Source: a virus. Taken from it: a stretch of 32,500 nt of DNA. The position numbers and the translations under genes were made by a program. Shown piece after piece: positions 1-8,033 of this stretch. Positions within the stretch are counted from its first letter, which is position 1. Every line of letters begins with the position of its first letter. The notes beneath the pieces are model-generated. The model saw nothing but the letters and a program-made list of their open reading frames with translations. It did no database searches and was not told the origin of the DNA. The DNA is taken from positions 1 to 32,500 of IMG/VR virus record IMGVR_UViG_3300046538_000295, one strand, 5' to 3'.

Positions 1-408
1 ATGCTCCATTTCAGCGTATTCGAAGAAGCACAAAAAATCCGTGATCTACTAATCAGTAATCCTCCACCAACTGCAATGTTATGCAATGACGACGATCTAA
101 AGGCCTTACCATTCAAGTCAACCGATCTGGGCTTCTTTATTCTTCTAGTCCCAGGTAAAAAGAATGCCCTGACCGGTAACTTCACCTACGTGGCCGATGA
201 GCGTATGCGAGACCAAGCACGAGCATTTGTGACTAATCATACTGTCCAGCAGTTAGATGAACGACTTCTTCTAGTCAGTACAGCCTGCACCTGGGATGTC
301 GTGCCTGCCAAAGTCAGGAAAGCAATCGCATTGGGCTATGGCGCAATGGCTTTCACTACACCTGAACGATTGCAGATACTTGGTGAGAATCCGTATCACA
401 TGAAATGA
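1..408 (+). CDS. Hypothetical protein (possibly 5'-truncated by window edge)
   Basis: The reading frame opens with ATG at the first base of the window, so the true start may lie further left and no ribosome binding site can be judged. The visible 135 residues are soluble, with a hydrophobic strand around residues 43-50 (GFFILLV) and another near 88-92 (RLLLVS). No signal peptide, membrane helix or family motif was recognised. It is followed by a small membrane protein gene on the same strand after a gap of about 90 bases. Its function is unknown. It may belong to the early region of the prophage, which would continue to the left. Confidence 0.6.
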   Translation: MLHFSVFEEAQKIRDLLISNPPPTAMLCNDDDLKALPFKSTDLGFFILLVPGKKNALTGNFTYVADERMRDQARAFVTNHTVQQLDERLLLVSTACTWDVVPAKVRKAIALGYGAMAFTTPERLQILGENPYHMK

Positions 409-496
409 ATAGTCGAGCTGCCGTTGTATCTTGACACAGTTATTGATTTCTAGATACTACGGCAGCAGACTCCAGACATCTAATAGGGAGGTTCAA

Positions 497-706
497 ATGA
501 TTAAACTCGCATCAACGACATTCGTAGTGCTGATCGTCATCCTCATTCGTTTAAGTTTGCTGCCATCTACTCAAGCAAATAGAGATTCGATGAGCATTGC
601 GGGTTACTGCCTGTTCATCTGGTTCTGCTTGGTCGGAGGCTATTTGGGATGGAAGCTGCTGTTGATCATGGTTCGCCAACTGGGAGCAGCAATTCGAGGG
701 AAGTAG
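497..706 (+). CDS. Small two-helix membrane protein, unknown function
   Basis: The product has 69 residues. Start ATG 497 is chosen because GGGAGG lies 5-10 bases upstream; an in-frame start at 431 has no such signal. Two hydrophobic segments are visible, at about residues 6-22 (a run of F, V, L and I ending before RLSLLPS) and 38-57 (CLFIWFCLVGGYLGW), with a basic C-terminus (AAIRGK). It is therefore an inner-membrane protein of the size seen for superinfection-exclusion or unknown phage proteins, but nothing in the sequence decides its role. A hairpin terminator follows about 20 bases after the stop. Confidence 0.65.
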   Translation: MIKLASTTFVVLIVILIRLSLLPSTQANRDSMSIAGYCLFIWFCLVGGYLGWKLLLIMVRQLGAAIRGK

Positions 707-728
707 GCATGTGTGTTCGACCGGTATC

Positions 729-753
729 AAGGCCCACATGCAGTGGGCTTTTT
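729..753 (+). terminator. Rho-independent terminator, probably bidirectional
   Basis: The arms are GCCCAC (732-737) and GTGGGC (743-748) around the loop ATGCA. Three weaker pairs (A-U, A-U, G-U) extend the stem outward and a T run follows to 753. It lies just after the small membrane protein gene and touches the stop codon of the leftward gene at 753, so it can serve both convergent genes. Confidence 0.75.
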
Positions 754-1532
754 CATGAGTTGTCTGTAAGGCCTTTAAGCCATTCTTTCATGTCAGCTCG
801 TGTTTTCTCATCTTGCGGGTTTTCGTTTAATGCTAACCCACGAATTCCATCAGCAATGTCTCGGCGGTTTATGGCGCCCAAGATTGCGTCAATCCCATCT
901 TCCAGTTCGTAATCAAGCGAACCACACCACTGATTGATCATTCCATGAGTCGGTGATCTGGGGCGCCTTGAATTTGGATTCACCTTCGGCAGCTCGTGCT
1001 TGGCCAGTCGGATGCGGATAGCCTCAATCAAATAGAAGATGATATCTGTTCGAGCAATGTCTCTAGCCAAAACAGATACTAAGGTAGGCGTATCAATGAA
1101 TTGTTGGAGTTGCTGCTTTCGAACGATGACAGACTGATTGTAACTGCCTTCTTGCATGCCATCACGCATCTGTTCAAGAATTCTGTTTTCGCTCCATTTT
1201 AGAATGTTTTTCGCGTGGTCTCGCCAGGTACGAAATAATTCATACACGGCAAAAATCCACATGTGCGACTGCGCGGTGACGAAAATTGCTTGATCAATAG
1301 CTGTTCGTTCCTCGTCAAACTTTGCCTTTAATAACTTGTATTCCAGCTGAGTGATAAATTGGTCGACAATGCATACGTTTATGCTCTGAAGGCTCAAATC
1401 AGGACTGTCGAATAGTAACAGTGAACGAAAGCCTGCAATTGACTTACTGAAGTCAATGTCTTTAAACGCGACGTACTGCGGCGCATTGTAATTCTCCCCA
1501 TGCACTTGTTCGTCCGAGCTATCCATTCGCAT
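753..1532 (-). CDS. Hypothetical protein, 259 aa
   Basis: This is a long leftward frame with no recognised family. It is soluble and largely helical in appearance, with aromatic-rich stretches near residues 90-105 (MWIFAVYELFRTW) and 160-180 (ARTDIIFYLIEAIRIRL). There is no signal peptide or obvious catalytic motif. The next start upstream on this strand is more than 500 bases away, so it is probably monocistronic and expressed from the gene-free stretch 1533-2068. Its opposite orientation to the late genes and its place beside other leftward accessory genes suggest a lysogenic-conversion or defence gene, but this is inference. Confidence 0.6.
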   Translation of the reverse strand: MRMDSSDEQVHGENYNAPQYVAFKDIDFSKSIAGFRSLLLFDSPDLSLQSINVCIVDQFITQLEYKLLKAKFDEERTAIDQAIFVTAQSHMWIFAVYELFRTWRDHAKNILKWSENRILEQMRDGMQEGSYNQSVIVRKQQLQQFIDTPTLVSVLARDIARTDIIFYLIEAIRIRLAKHELPKVNPNSRRPRSPTHGMINQWCGSLDYELEDGIDAILGAINRRDIADGIRGLALNENPQDEKTRADMKEWLKGLTDNS

Positions 1533-2068
1533 GCCTCTTATGTTCTACGCCAACTATTGCCATCGCTTCGCCAATGAGGCTACGCGACCCACGTTGCTGT
1601 CGTGCAACAGTCACCAGATCGATTTAACACGACTCAGCTACCCTGTGTCGAATTATGCCGTTTGACGCAGCCAGTGACGTCTGGTGACGCCGTATGACAT
1701 GTTGCGAGCCAGCTAACCCTGTCGTAATCTGTTCGGATAGCTGTGATGTCGGTCGAACCGACAAGTCCATTTGTGCATTATTTGTACACGACAGGCGATC
1801 GTCATGTAAGTGCTTGATACCAAAGGCATTCTGGCGAGGTCAGTAATACTAAAGCTATTGCGCAGGTCAGGTTGCCGCACAGTTGAGTCACGTAAGCTAT
1901 TGTTTCCTATGGTGTTCCTGCACCTATTCACAATTTTAGACCAGCCTGTGAATAACTCCCCATACCTTGATCCCGAAAATGACATGCTGCTACGCTTAGC
2001 TGCTAGGTGGTAGGTGGCATCAACCAAAAATTCCACTATTCTCTAGATAGGATTTCACTTTGATTTGT
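1533..2068. other. Gene-poor stretch upstream of the 259-aa gene
   Basis: Weak frames exist on both strands (107 aa on minus, 67 aa on plus) but they lack ribosome binding sites and have unlikely composition. The stretch holds an inverted repeat GTCACCAG (1610-1617) and CTGGTGAC (1681-1688), a short hairpin GTTGC/GCAAC near 1594-1609, an imperfect direct repeat (AGCTACCCTGTGTCG near 1636 and AGCTAACCCTGTCG near 1711), and one copy of the TGTCGGT palindrome. It probably carries the promoter and operators of the leftward gene 753-1532. Confidence 0.4.
1747..1763. repeat. TGTCGGT palindrome, copy 1
   Basis: The arms TGTCGGT and ACCGACA are separated by CGA. This is one of four related palindromes in the window (others at 8916, 25199 and 26966). 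It lies in non-coding DNA about 215 bases upstream of the leftward 259-aa gene. It may be a dispersed genomic palindrome or an operator for a shared regulator. Confidence 0.7.
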
Positions 2069-2728
2069 TTAGTTTAACCACGTTGCGAGCAAGCGTTCCA
2101 CATCTCGGATCATAGCCACTACGTCCTCTTCAGTGAACTCTTGATTTTTACCATGTGCTGCACTGTTTCTTACACCGGCAATGGCAGTGATTTGCTTATG
2201 TACGATTGAGTTGTAGTGCGATGCTTTCGCGAGGTCATCGTTCATCTTGCTAAGTTTTCCGGGCGGTAGACCATTTTGAACGCAAACATCTCTTAATGCG
2301 GTTTCAAGCACGACGCCCGCGATAACCGCAGCAGGAACGTGGTATCCAGCTTCCAAAAGCGCATCGGCTTGTTGAAGTTCATCGGTAAATACATCAGCCT
2401 GAACCAAGTTCCGAATTGTGGTAAAGTATCCGCCCTCAAAATCTTCTTTAGCAGCCAGAAACACGCTGAGTAATCGACTAAAGCGTATCGGCGAGTCTTC
2501 ATAAGGCTGTGGGTCCTCTGCTTCGACAAAGGTCGTGTAATGTTCTGAAGTCTTACCGCATGTAATTGAGAGCAGATGCCTAGCCTTAACGCACCATCCA
2601 AGTATTAGGTCTGACTCAATGTACAGATAAGAGCCAATGAATTCGCTATGCTTGGCGACTTTAGTAGCTAAGACTTCCTGAGCCTGCCGTTCCAGTTCAT
2701 TGAAGCGTAATTTTAGCTGTTGATTCAT
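2069..2728 (-). CDS. HEPN-like domain protein
   Basis: The product has about 219 residues. The start at 2728 (MNQQLKLRF) is chosen because GGGAG lies about 8 bases upstream; an ATG seven codons earlier lacks such a site. Near the C-terminus AGVRNSAAHG contains the Rx4H motif (R187, H192) typical of HEPN domains, preceded by the helical segment AAVIAGVVLETALRDV that such proteins usually show. HEPN proteins are often RNases of toxin-antitoxin or abortive-infection systems, although DUF4145-like members have no proven activity. The N-terminal half (about 120 residues) was not recognised. It sits in a leftward accessory group with an H-NS-like gene, a setting that suits a defence or moron gene. 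Confidence 0.7.
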   Translation of the reverse strand: MNQQLKLRFNELERQAQEVLATKVAKHSEFIGSYLYIESDLILGWCVKARHLLSITCGKTSEHYTTFVEAEDPQPYEDSPIRFSRLLSVFLAAKEDFEGGYFTTIRNLVQADVFTDELQQADALLEAGYHVPAAVIAGVVLETALRDVCVQNGLPPGKLSKMNDDLAKASHYNSIVHKQITAIAGVRNSAAHGKNQEFTEEDVVAMIRDVERLLATWLN

Positions 2729-2761
2729 GCCTGCTCCCAAGTTATGCAATTACCTGCCAGA

Positions 2762-3076
2762 TCAGGCCTGGACTTTTACCGTTTGCAGGTTTGCACCAGA
2801 TGCCAGGAGTTCCTTCACCCATTGCGGCGGACGACCACGGCCAGACCATTCCTGTGCTGCGTCTTTGGGATTGCGGTATTGCATAGCGACTTTGCCGGTC
2901 TGCTTGCGAACGCCGTTGCCGATCAGGTCTTTGAGTGGCATACCGAGTCGATGAGCGATTGCATAGATTTCGTTGCGCGCAGCTTCGACATCAGCCTTCG
3001 CCCGTTTCTTTTCTTCCGCTGCTATACGCGCCGACAAATCCCGCAGTTCGGTCAAGCTCAGTTTCGACAAATCCAT
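2762..3076 (-). CDS. H-NS family histone-like DNA-binding protein
   Basis: The product has 104 residues. The N-terminal half is a charged coiled-coil oligomerisation region (LTELRDLSARIAAEEKKRAK). The C-terminal DNA-binding domain carries the family signature WSGRGRPPQW at residues 77-86, which inserts into the minor groove of AT-rich DNA. The start is fixed by AGGAGG 8 bases upstream of the ATG. Length and motif match the short H-NS-like proteins of Burkholderiales. On a prophage it may silence accessory genes, replace host H-NS, or counter host silencing of phage promoters. It is the only recognised DNA-binding regulator in the window. Confidence 0.93.
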   Translation of the reverse strand: MDLSKLSLTELRDLSARIAAEEKKRAKADVEAARNEIYAIAHRLGMPLKDLIGNGVRKQTGKVAMQYRNPKDAAQEWSGRGRPPQWVKELLASGANLQTVKVQA

Positions 3077-3141
3077 TTACAACCTCCTAGTGAAATTAGC
3101 CGTAATGATGGCACACATTGGCCGGGACTTACAAAGTAACG

Positions 3142-3567
3142 TCACGTTCTAAACTTCGGCGGTGGTTTGCCTGCTGCTGCACGGTTCTTGATCAACATCT
3201 TTCGCTTGTAAGCCTTCCAACTTTCCCCCATTCGACCATCATTGCGACGTTTCCACTCACGTTCGGTGCGGTTCAGCATTGGCATCCATCTGGGATTAGG
3301 GCCAACACTGGCGAAATGCATGGGACTCGCTATCTCTGCTTTCCAGCGGTCGATGATGTCCTGAAAGGGTAGTGACAGTTGATCCCAATAGCCAGATTTC
3401 CAAGTTGCTTCAAACATCGCCAACAGCACCAATTCCCGTCTTCTTGCTTCCTGCTCTCGTTCCCAGAAACCTTCACTAAACAAGTCAGTTGGTAAGCCCA
3501 GGTCACGTAACCGCTTCATGTTCTGCATCCGCACGCTGCGCAATGCGCGTCTATCGCCTTCCTTCAT
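3142..3567 (-). CDS. Hypothetical basic protein, 141 aa
   Basis: The start is well supported by AGGAGG about 6 bases upstream of the ATG. The protein is rich in Arg, Lys and Trp (motifs RREL, EREWKRRN, ESWKAYKRKM) and ends KPPPKFRT. It has no membrane helix or recognised motif. It diverges from the terminase operon, with about 50 bases between the two starts, so both promoters share this gap. The position directly before the small terminase gene suggests a role in packaging or late control, but no family was recognised. Confidence 0.75.
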   Translation of the reverse strand: MKEGDRRALRSVRMQNMKRLRDLGLPTDLFSEGFWEREQEARRRELVLLAMFEATWKSGYWDQLSLPFQDIIDRWKAEIASPMHFASVGPNPRWMPMLNRTEREWKRRNDGRMGESWKAYKRKMLIKNRAAAGKPPPKFRT

Positions 3568-3618
3568 AGGTTCCTCCTAAATAGCTCGTGGCTCCAGGTG
3601 AGCCGATGAGGTATTTAC

Positions 3619-4020
3619 GTGGAAGACAGCAATAAACCGACCAATGCGGTCGCGGAGATCAGCGCCGAGACGTTGACCAAGCTTGCAAGCCGAGAAGAAG
3701 ACATTCGCCAGAGCGGATTGATCGACATCTTCGAACAGCACTTGCCAGCCATTCCCCAAGATTACGTGTTCAAGAACCGCGATCGCCAATTTGTCGCGGA
3801 CGCGCTCAATGTCGCGTTTGACCTGATTGGTGGCATCCCGCGACTTGCGCAGTACGGCCATGAGAACCCGGGCGAGTTCTACAAGCTTTACGCACGTCTA
3901 TTGCCAGAAGCCGAGAAGAAAGACTCAGGTCCGGCAGTCGTGCAGGTATTCCACAACGTACCCGCTTCCGCGCTCGACATGAGCGATGTGGTTGACATGG
4001 ATGATGACGAAGATGAGTAA
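3619..4020 (+). CDS. terS: Putative terminase small subunit
   Basis: The product has 133 residues and a GTG start. GAGG lies 7 bases upstream of it and no better ATG exists in frame. The protein is acidic, with a helical centre (IRQSGLIDIFEQHLPAIPQDY, RQFVADALNVAFDLI) and a very acidic tail (DMDDDEDE). The call rests mainly on position: it immediately precedes and overlaps the large terminase gene, as small terminases do. The small subunit would recognise the packaging site and load the large subunit. Sequence similarity to a TerS family was not itself recognised. Confidence 0.65.
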   Translation: MEDSNKPTNAVAEISAETLTKLASREEDIRQSGLIDIFEQHLPAIPQDYVFKNRDRQFVADALNVAFDLIGGIPRLAQYGHENPGEFYKLYARLLPEAEKKDSGPAVVQVFHNVPASALDMSDVVDMDDDEDE

Positions 4021-5473
4021 CGGCGTTCAAACCGTCCATCTCTCGTATGTTCCGCGTGATGCCTTTTTACCTTTCCACACCCGCAACAAGCGCAAAACGG
4101 TAATCGTCGCTCACCGACGTGCTGGCAAAACGTACAGCGTTATTCAGGACTTGGTTGCTCGTGCGCTCAACTTCCAGAAGAAGAACGGCAAGACGGGCAA
4201 GTTATTCAGCAAGCCCATTTTTGCCTACTTGTGTCCATACAAGGGTCAGGCCAAGAAGGTTGCTTGGGAATACCTGATCGAGTTCACGAAGGCCATACCT
4301 GGCATCAAGAAGAACGAGACTGAACTGTGGATTGAAATCCCAACGGTTACTGGCGACAAGGCCCGCATCTTCCTCGCCGGCGCTGACAATCCAGATAACC
4401 TGCGCGGTCTGTATTTCGATGGCGTCGTGCTTGATGAATACGGCGACATGAAACCAGAGGTCTACAGCAAGGTCATTCGTCCAGCACTTGCTGACCGTAA
4501 GGGCTGGGTCGTGTTCATGGGCACGCCGAAGGGCAAGAACGACTTCTACAAGCGCTGGCAGTTTGCCCAGCAAAAGCCCAACGAATACTTTTCCATCTGC
4601 CTAAAGGCCAGCGACAGCGGCATTCTGGACCCCCGCGAAATCGAAGACATGAAGTCGGAGATGGAAGTCGAGGAATGGGAGCAGGAGCTTGAATGTTCAT
4701 TCGATGCGGCCTTCCGTGGTTCTTTCTACGGCAAGCACATTGCAATCGCCCAATCCCAAAACAAGTTCCGCAGCCTGATCGATAAGCAATGCCCATACGG
4801 GTATGTGGTTGGTGAGCCGGTATCACTTGCGATGGACTTGGGCCGCGCCGATGCGGCCGTAATCTGGTTCTGGCAAGTGATCAATGGCGAAGTCCGTTTC
4901 TTCGACTACTGGGAACAAAGCGGGTTCGATGCCGAAGAGGTGTGCGACATGCTCGCGCTCAAGCCGTACACATACGAAGCTGTCTGGCTTCCGCATGATG
5001 CCAAGCACCGGACGTTTCAGACCAAGCAGTCTGTCATCGACACCTTCATGGCGCATGACCTACCAGCACGTATTGCACCGGACCCAGACGCGGGCCGCCG
5101 CATCATGCACGGCATTGACGCGGTACGAAAATTCCTGCGACTCGGCCACTTCGCCATCGATTCCGACAGGTGCCATCGCGGCATCGAGGCATTGAAAAAT
5201 TACTCAAGAAAATTCAACCGTACCTCCAACACGTTCGGCAGTGATGCTGACCACAACGAGTGGTCACATGGTGCCGATGCCTTCCGCTATGCGGTGCTGT
5301 CGATCAGTGACGACGACATTGGGCGTTCAATCGAGCGGGAGCGTGATCGCCAATACCGCATTGAAAATCCCAATCAAGTAAATACCAGACGCATGACCTT
5401 TGACGAGGCGTTAGCTGATCGTGACCGCCAGCTTGCAGCCCGATCAAACAATTTAAGTCGAGCATACGACTGA
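4013..5473 (+). CDS. terL: Terminase large subunit (packaging ATPase and nuclease)
   Basis: The product has 486 residues. ATG 4013 overlaps the stop of the preceding gene by 8 bases; the upstream in-frame ATGs at 3986-4004 lie inside that gene and are less likely. The ATPase domain shows Walker A AHRRAGKT (33-40), Walker B VVLDEYGD (138-145) and the coupling motif GTPKG (170-174). The RNase H-like nuclease domain has likely metal-binding aspartates in AMDLG (D275), PHDAK (D328) and HGADAFRY (D421). Length and order match complete phage large terminases. It cuts concatemeric DNA and drives it through the portal encoded next downstream. The gene looks intact. Confidence 0.95.
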   Translation: MSNGVQTVHLSYVPRDAFLPFHTRNKRKTVIVAHRRAGKTYSVIQDLVARALNFQKKNGKTGKLFSKPIFAYLCPYKGQAKKVAWEYLIEFTKAIPGIKKNETELWIEIPTVTGDKARIFLAGADNPDNLRGLYFDGVVLDEYGDMKPEVYSKVIRPALADRKGWVVFMGTPKGKNDFYKRWQFAQQKPNEYFSICLKASDSGILDPREIEDMKSEMEVEEWEQELECSFDAAFRGSFYGKHIAIAQSQNKFRSLIDKQCPYGYVVGEPVSLAMDLGRADAAVIWFWQVINGEVRFFDYWEQSGFDAEEVCDMLALKPYTYEAVWLPHDAKHRTFQTKQSVIDTFMAHDLPARIAPDPDAGRRIMHGIDAVRKFLRLGHFAIDSDRCHRGIEALKNYSRKFNRTSNTFGSDADHNEWSHGADAFRYAVLSISDDDIGRSIERERDRQYRIENPNQVNTRRMTFDEALADRDRQLAARSNNLSRAYD

Positions 5474-5507
5474 GACATTAAGTGCGCGCAAGACGCACGG
5501 AGACCAG

Positions 5508-7613
5508 ATGATCACCGATAACAACGAAAAAGAAGGGATGGATAGCGGCGTCAGCGAAGCCCCATTTGACCACGATCCAGTCCTTACGCAGTACCAAAAT
5601 GAAGCTGAGCAGGACAAGTGGCAAAAGGGATTGGAGGCATGCCGCAAGGAGCGCAAGAGCTTCAATGAGGAAGCGGTCAAATCGCTGAACCGGTACGGCG
5701 ATGTACGTAAGGATGGCTTCGCCAATTCCCGTATGTACAACATCTACTTCATGAACACGGACATCAAGCTTGCCGCCCTGTATGCGAAAACGCCGAAGCC
5801 CGACATCAAACGCCGCAATGACGACAGCCAGGATGACGTGTCGCGTGTCGCAGCCTTGATCTTACAGCGCAATCTCAGCTACGAAATGGACAACTGCAAT
5901 TTCGATGACACGTTCAAACAAGTGCTGTTTGATAACGTGGTAACGGGCATCGGCGTTAGCTGGTTGCGACTTGAACAGGAAGAACAGCATCAGCCTGACG
6001 TTATCGATCCGACGACCGGCATGTTGATGCCGCAGCAGCCGATGATCACGCATCAGGAAGCATGTACCGACTACGTGGCATGGGATGACTTCTTCTGGAG
6101 TCCCTGCAAGGTGTGGAGCATGTGCAGTTGGGTTGCTCGCCGTATCCCGATGACTAGGGAAGCCATCAAGGCGCGCTTCGGCGATAAGGTCGATGACGCC
6201 ATCATGAAGGAGATCGCGTATAGCACCAAGTCGGAATCGCAGGATTCCAGCAAGGCGAAACTGAATCCGCAAAACCAGACGGAGCCGACTGCTGACGTGT
6301 ACGAAATCTGGGACAAGCAGCGCGAGTTGATCTTTTGGGTTACCGAGTCGTCGCCATTGCCCTTGGATGTGCAGGAAGACACGACCAACTTTGAAGGCTT
6401 CTATCCGACACCGATGCCGCCACTTGGCCGCTTCACCACATCCAACACCATTCCGATCAGCGACTACCATCTGGTCAAAGGCAAGTATGCGGAACTGGAT
6501 GAGCTGAACCAGCGCAGTACGGCATTGACGAAAGCCATGGGCGTGCGATTCGTGTACGACGCCGCCAGCTCCGAAATCAAAGACCTGTACACGACCGTTG
6601 CGGAAAACACCGGCATCGCCGTCAAGAACTGGTCCCAGTTCGCGAGTGACAAAGGCGGCTTAGCTGGAAGCATCCAGTTCGCACCGCTTGATCAAGTCGC
6701 CAGTGCGTCAGCTATCGCGACGCAGCAGATCGAGCGCATCAAGGCCCAAATTTACGAAGTTGAAGGCATCAGCGACATCATGCGCGGTCAAGCCACCCCG
6801 TATGAAACGGCGACAGCTACAACGGCAAAAAGCCAGCAGTCGTTTGGCCGCTTCGCTGGTCGTCAGGCAGATGTCGCAACGTATGTGGCAAAGCTACTGC
6901 GCCTTAAAGCACACCTGATGTGCAAATTCCACGATCCAGCCCTATTGGCAAAACGCGCCATGCCGCTGTCGCCAGTCGATCAGCAATTCATCGGCCCGGC
7001 CCTGCGGCTCTTGCAAGACGAGCAGATGAGCAGCTTCCTATTGAGCGTCAGCGTGGACAGCTTGCAGCTCGATAACTGGAATACCGAGAAGGCAGAGCGT
7101 AGCGCATCGCTACAGGCGATTACTGGTCTGTTGGGTCAGATTCTTCCGGCTGTTCAGCATACGCCTGAAATCGCGCCGTTCGGCCTTGAGATGATCAAGT
7201 GGGCTGTCAGCGGCTTCAAAGGCGCACAGCCCGTTGAAGGCATGATCGATCAGACCTTACAGCAACTCATGCAGGCTAAACAGCCAGGCGCTCCAGGTCA
7301 GGGCGCACCGAAACCGCCATCGCCTGACGATGCCAAGGCACAAGCGATCACGCAAAAGGCGCAGATCGATTTGCAGATCTCGCAGATGCAAGAGCAGACC
7401 AAAATCCAAATCGCGCAGATGCAAGCCCAACTCAAGCAGCAGGAAATGCAACTGGCGCAAATGCAGAATGAGCGCGACAGCCAATTACGCGAAACCCAAG
7501 TGCAGCTTCGCCAAGGGGAATTGGCCGCGAAGGTCGCTCATGAACAAGCCGCAACGATCCTGACCCACTCGGCAGCGCTCATGCACTCCAAACCACCATT
7601 TACAGGTCAATAA
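5508..7613 (+). CDS. Portal protein
   Basis: The product has 701 residues. ATG 5508 follows GGAG at 5499-5502. The size, the place right after the large terminase, and the N-terminal pattern (KSLNRYGDVRKDGF, MYNIYFMNTDIKLAALYAK, then a DDFFWSPCK segment) fit the large portals of P22-like podoviruses. The last 120 residues are an extended Gln-rich coiled coil with repeated QMQ units (QISQMQEQTKIQIAQMQAQ), like the helical barrel of the P22 portal. It forms the dodecameric DNA gate at one capsid vertex and binds terminase and the adaptor protein. Confidence 0.9.
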   Translation: MITDNNEKEGMDSGVSEAPFDHDPVLTQYQNEAEQDKWQKGLEACRKERKSFNEEAVKSLNRYGDVRKDGFANSRMYNIYFMNTDIKLAALYAKTPKPDIKRRNDDSQDDVSRVAALILQRNLSYEMDNCNFDDTFKQVLFDNVVTGIGVSWLRLEQEEQHQPDVIDPTTGMLMPQQPMITHQEACTDYVAWDDFFWSPCKVWSMCSWVARRIPMTREAIKARFGDKVDDAIMKEIAYSTKSESQDSSKAKLNPQNQTEPTADVYEIWDKQRELIFWVTESSPLPLDVQEDTTNFEGFYPTPMPPLGRFTTSNTIPISDYHLVKGKYAELDELNQRSTALTKAMGVRFVYDAASSEIKDLYTTVAENTGIAVKNWSQFASDKGGLAGSIQFAPLDQVASASAIATQQIERIKAQIYEVEGISDIMRGQATPYETATATTAKSQQSFGRFAGRQADVATYVAKLLRLKAHLMCKFHDPALLAKRAMPLSPVDQQFIGPALRLLQDEQMSSFLLSVSVDSLQLDNWNTEKAERSASLQAITGLLGQILPAVQHTPEIAPFGLEMIKWAVSGFKGAQPVEGMIDQTLQQLMQAKQPGAPGQGAPKPPSPDDAKAQAITQKAQIDLQISQMQEQTKIQIAQMQAQLKQQEMQLAQMQNERDSQLRETQVQLRQGELAAKVAHEQAATILTHSAALMHSKPPFTGQ

Positions 7614-7616
7614 GCG

Positions 7617-7985
7617 ATGCCCACTTACGTATCACGATGCCATACATGCGACGAATCGTATGACTACATTCGCAAGGTCGCTGACCGACACCAAACGCCT
7701 GAATGCTGCGGCGTCCCGACTGTAATGGGCCTTACCACTCCGGCCATTGGCGCGATGTCGTTTAGTGGTCACAAGGGCTTTCACATGCCAGACGGGAAGC
7801 AGGGCGGCAAAGGCACTTGGATTGAATCTGGCAATGACTATAAGAAATACCTGCGCGACAACAATAAGCTGCCAGCTCACGAAGCTGAGTCGGAAGCAAA
7901 AATCCAAAAGAAGAACATTGCAGCAGCCGACGATAAAAAACGCCGTGACGCGGTAATCAAAGTAGTGACGCAGCAAGCACCTTAA
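7617..7985 (+). CDS. FmdB-like zinc-ribbon phage protein
   Basis: The product has 122 residues. The N-terminus MPTYVSRCHTCDESYDYI with a following PECC resembles the small zinc ribbon of FmdB-like proteins: a CxxC pair at residues 8-11 and a CC pair at about 30-31. The rest is charged and ends in a Lys-rich helix (AKIQKKNIAAADDKKRRD). It is read 4 bases after the portal stop, with only a weak AGG upstream, so it may be translationally coupled. Its role in the virion is unknown; the metal site is inferred from the cysteine pattern. Confidence 0.75.
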   Translation: MPTYVSRCHTCDESYDYIRKVADRHQTPECCGVPTVMGLTTPAIGAMSFSGHKGFHMPDGKQGGKGTWIESGNDYKKYLRDNNKLPAHEAESEAKIQKKNIAAADDKKRRDAVIKVVTQQAP

Positions 7986-8033
7986 ATAGGTTCGATCCAC
8001 ATAGTGTGAGCAAATAACAATAAGAGAGACATC

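Noticed and set aside
1713-2036. 107-aa leftward frame and 67-aa rightward frame in the gap
   Set aside because: Neither has a convincing ribosome binding site or protein-like composition; both are probably chance frames.
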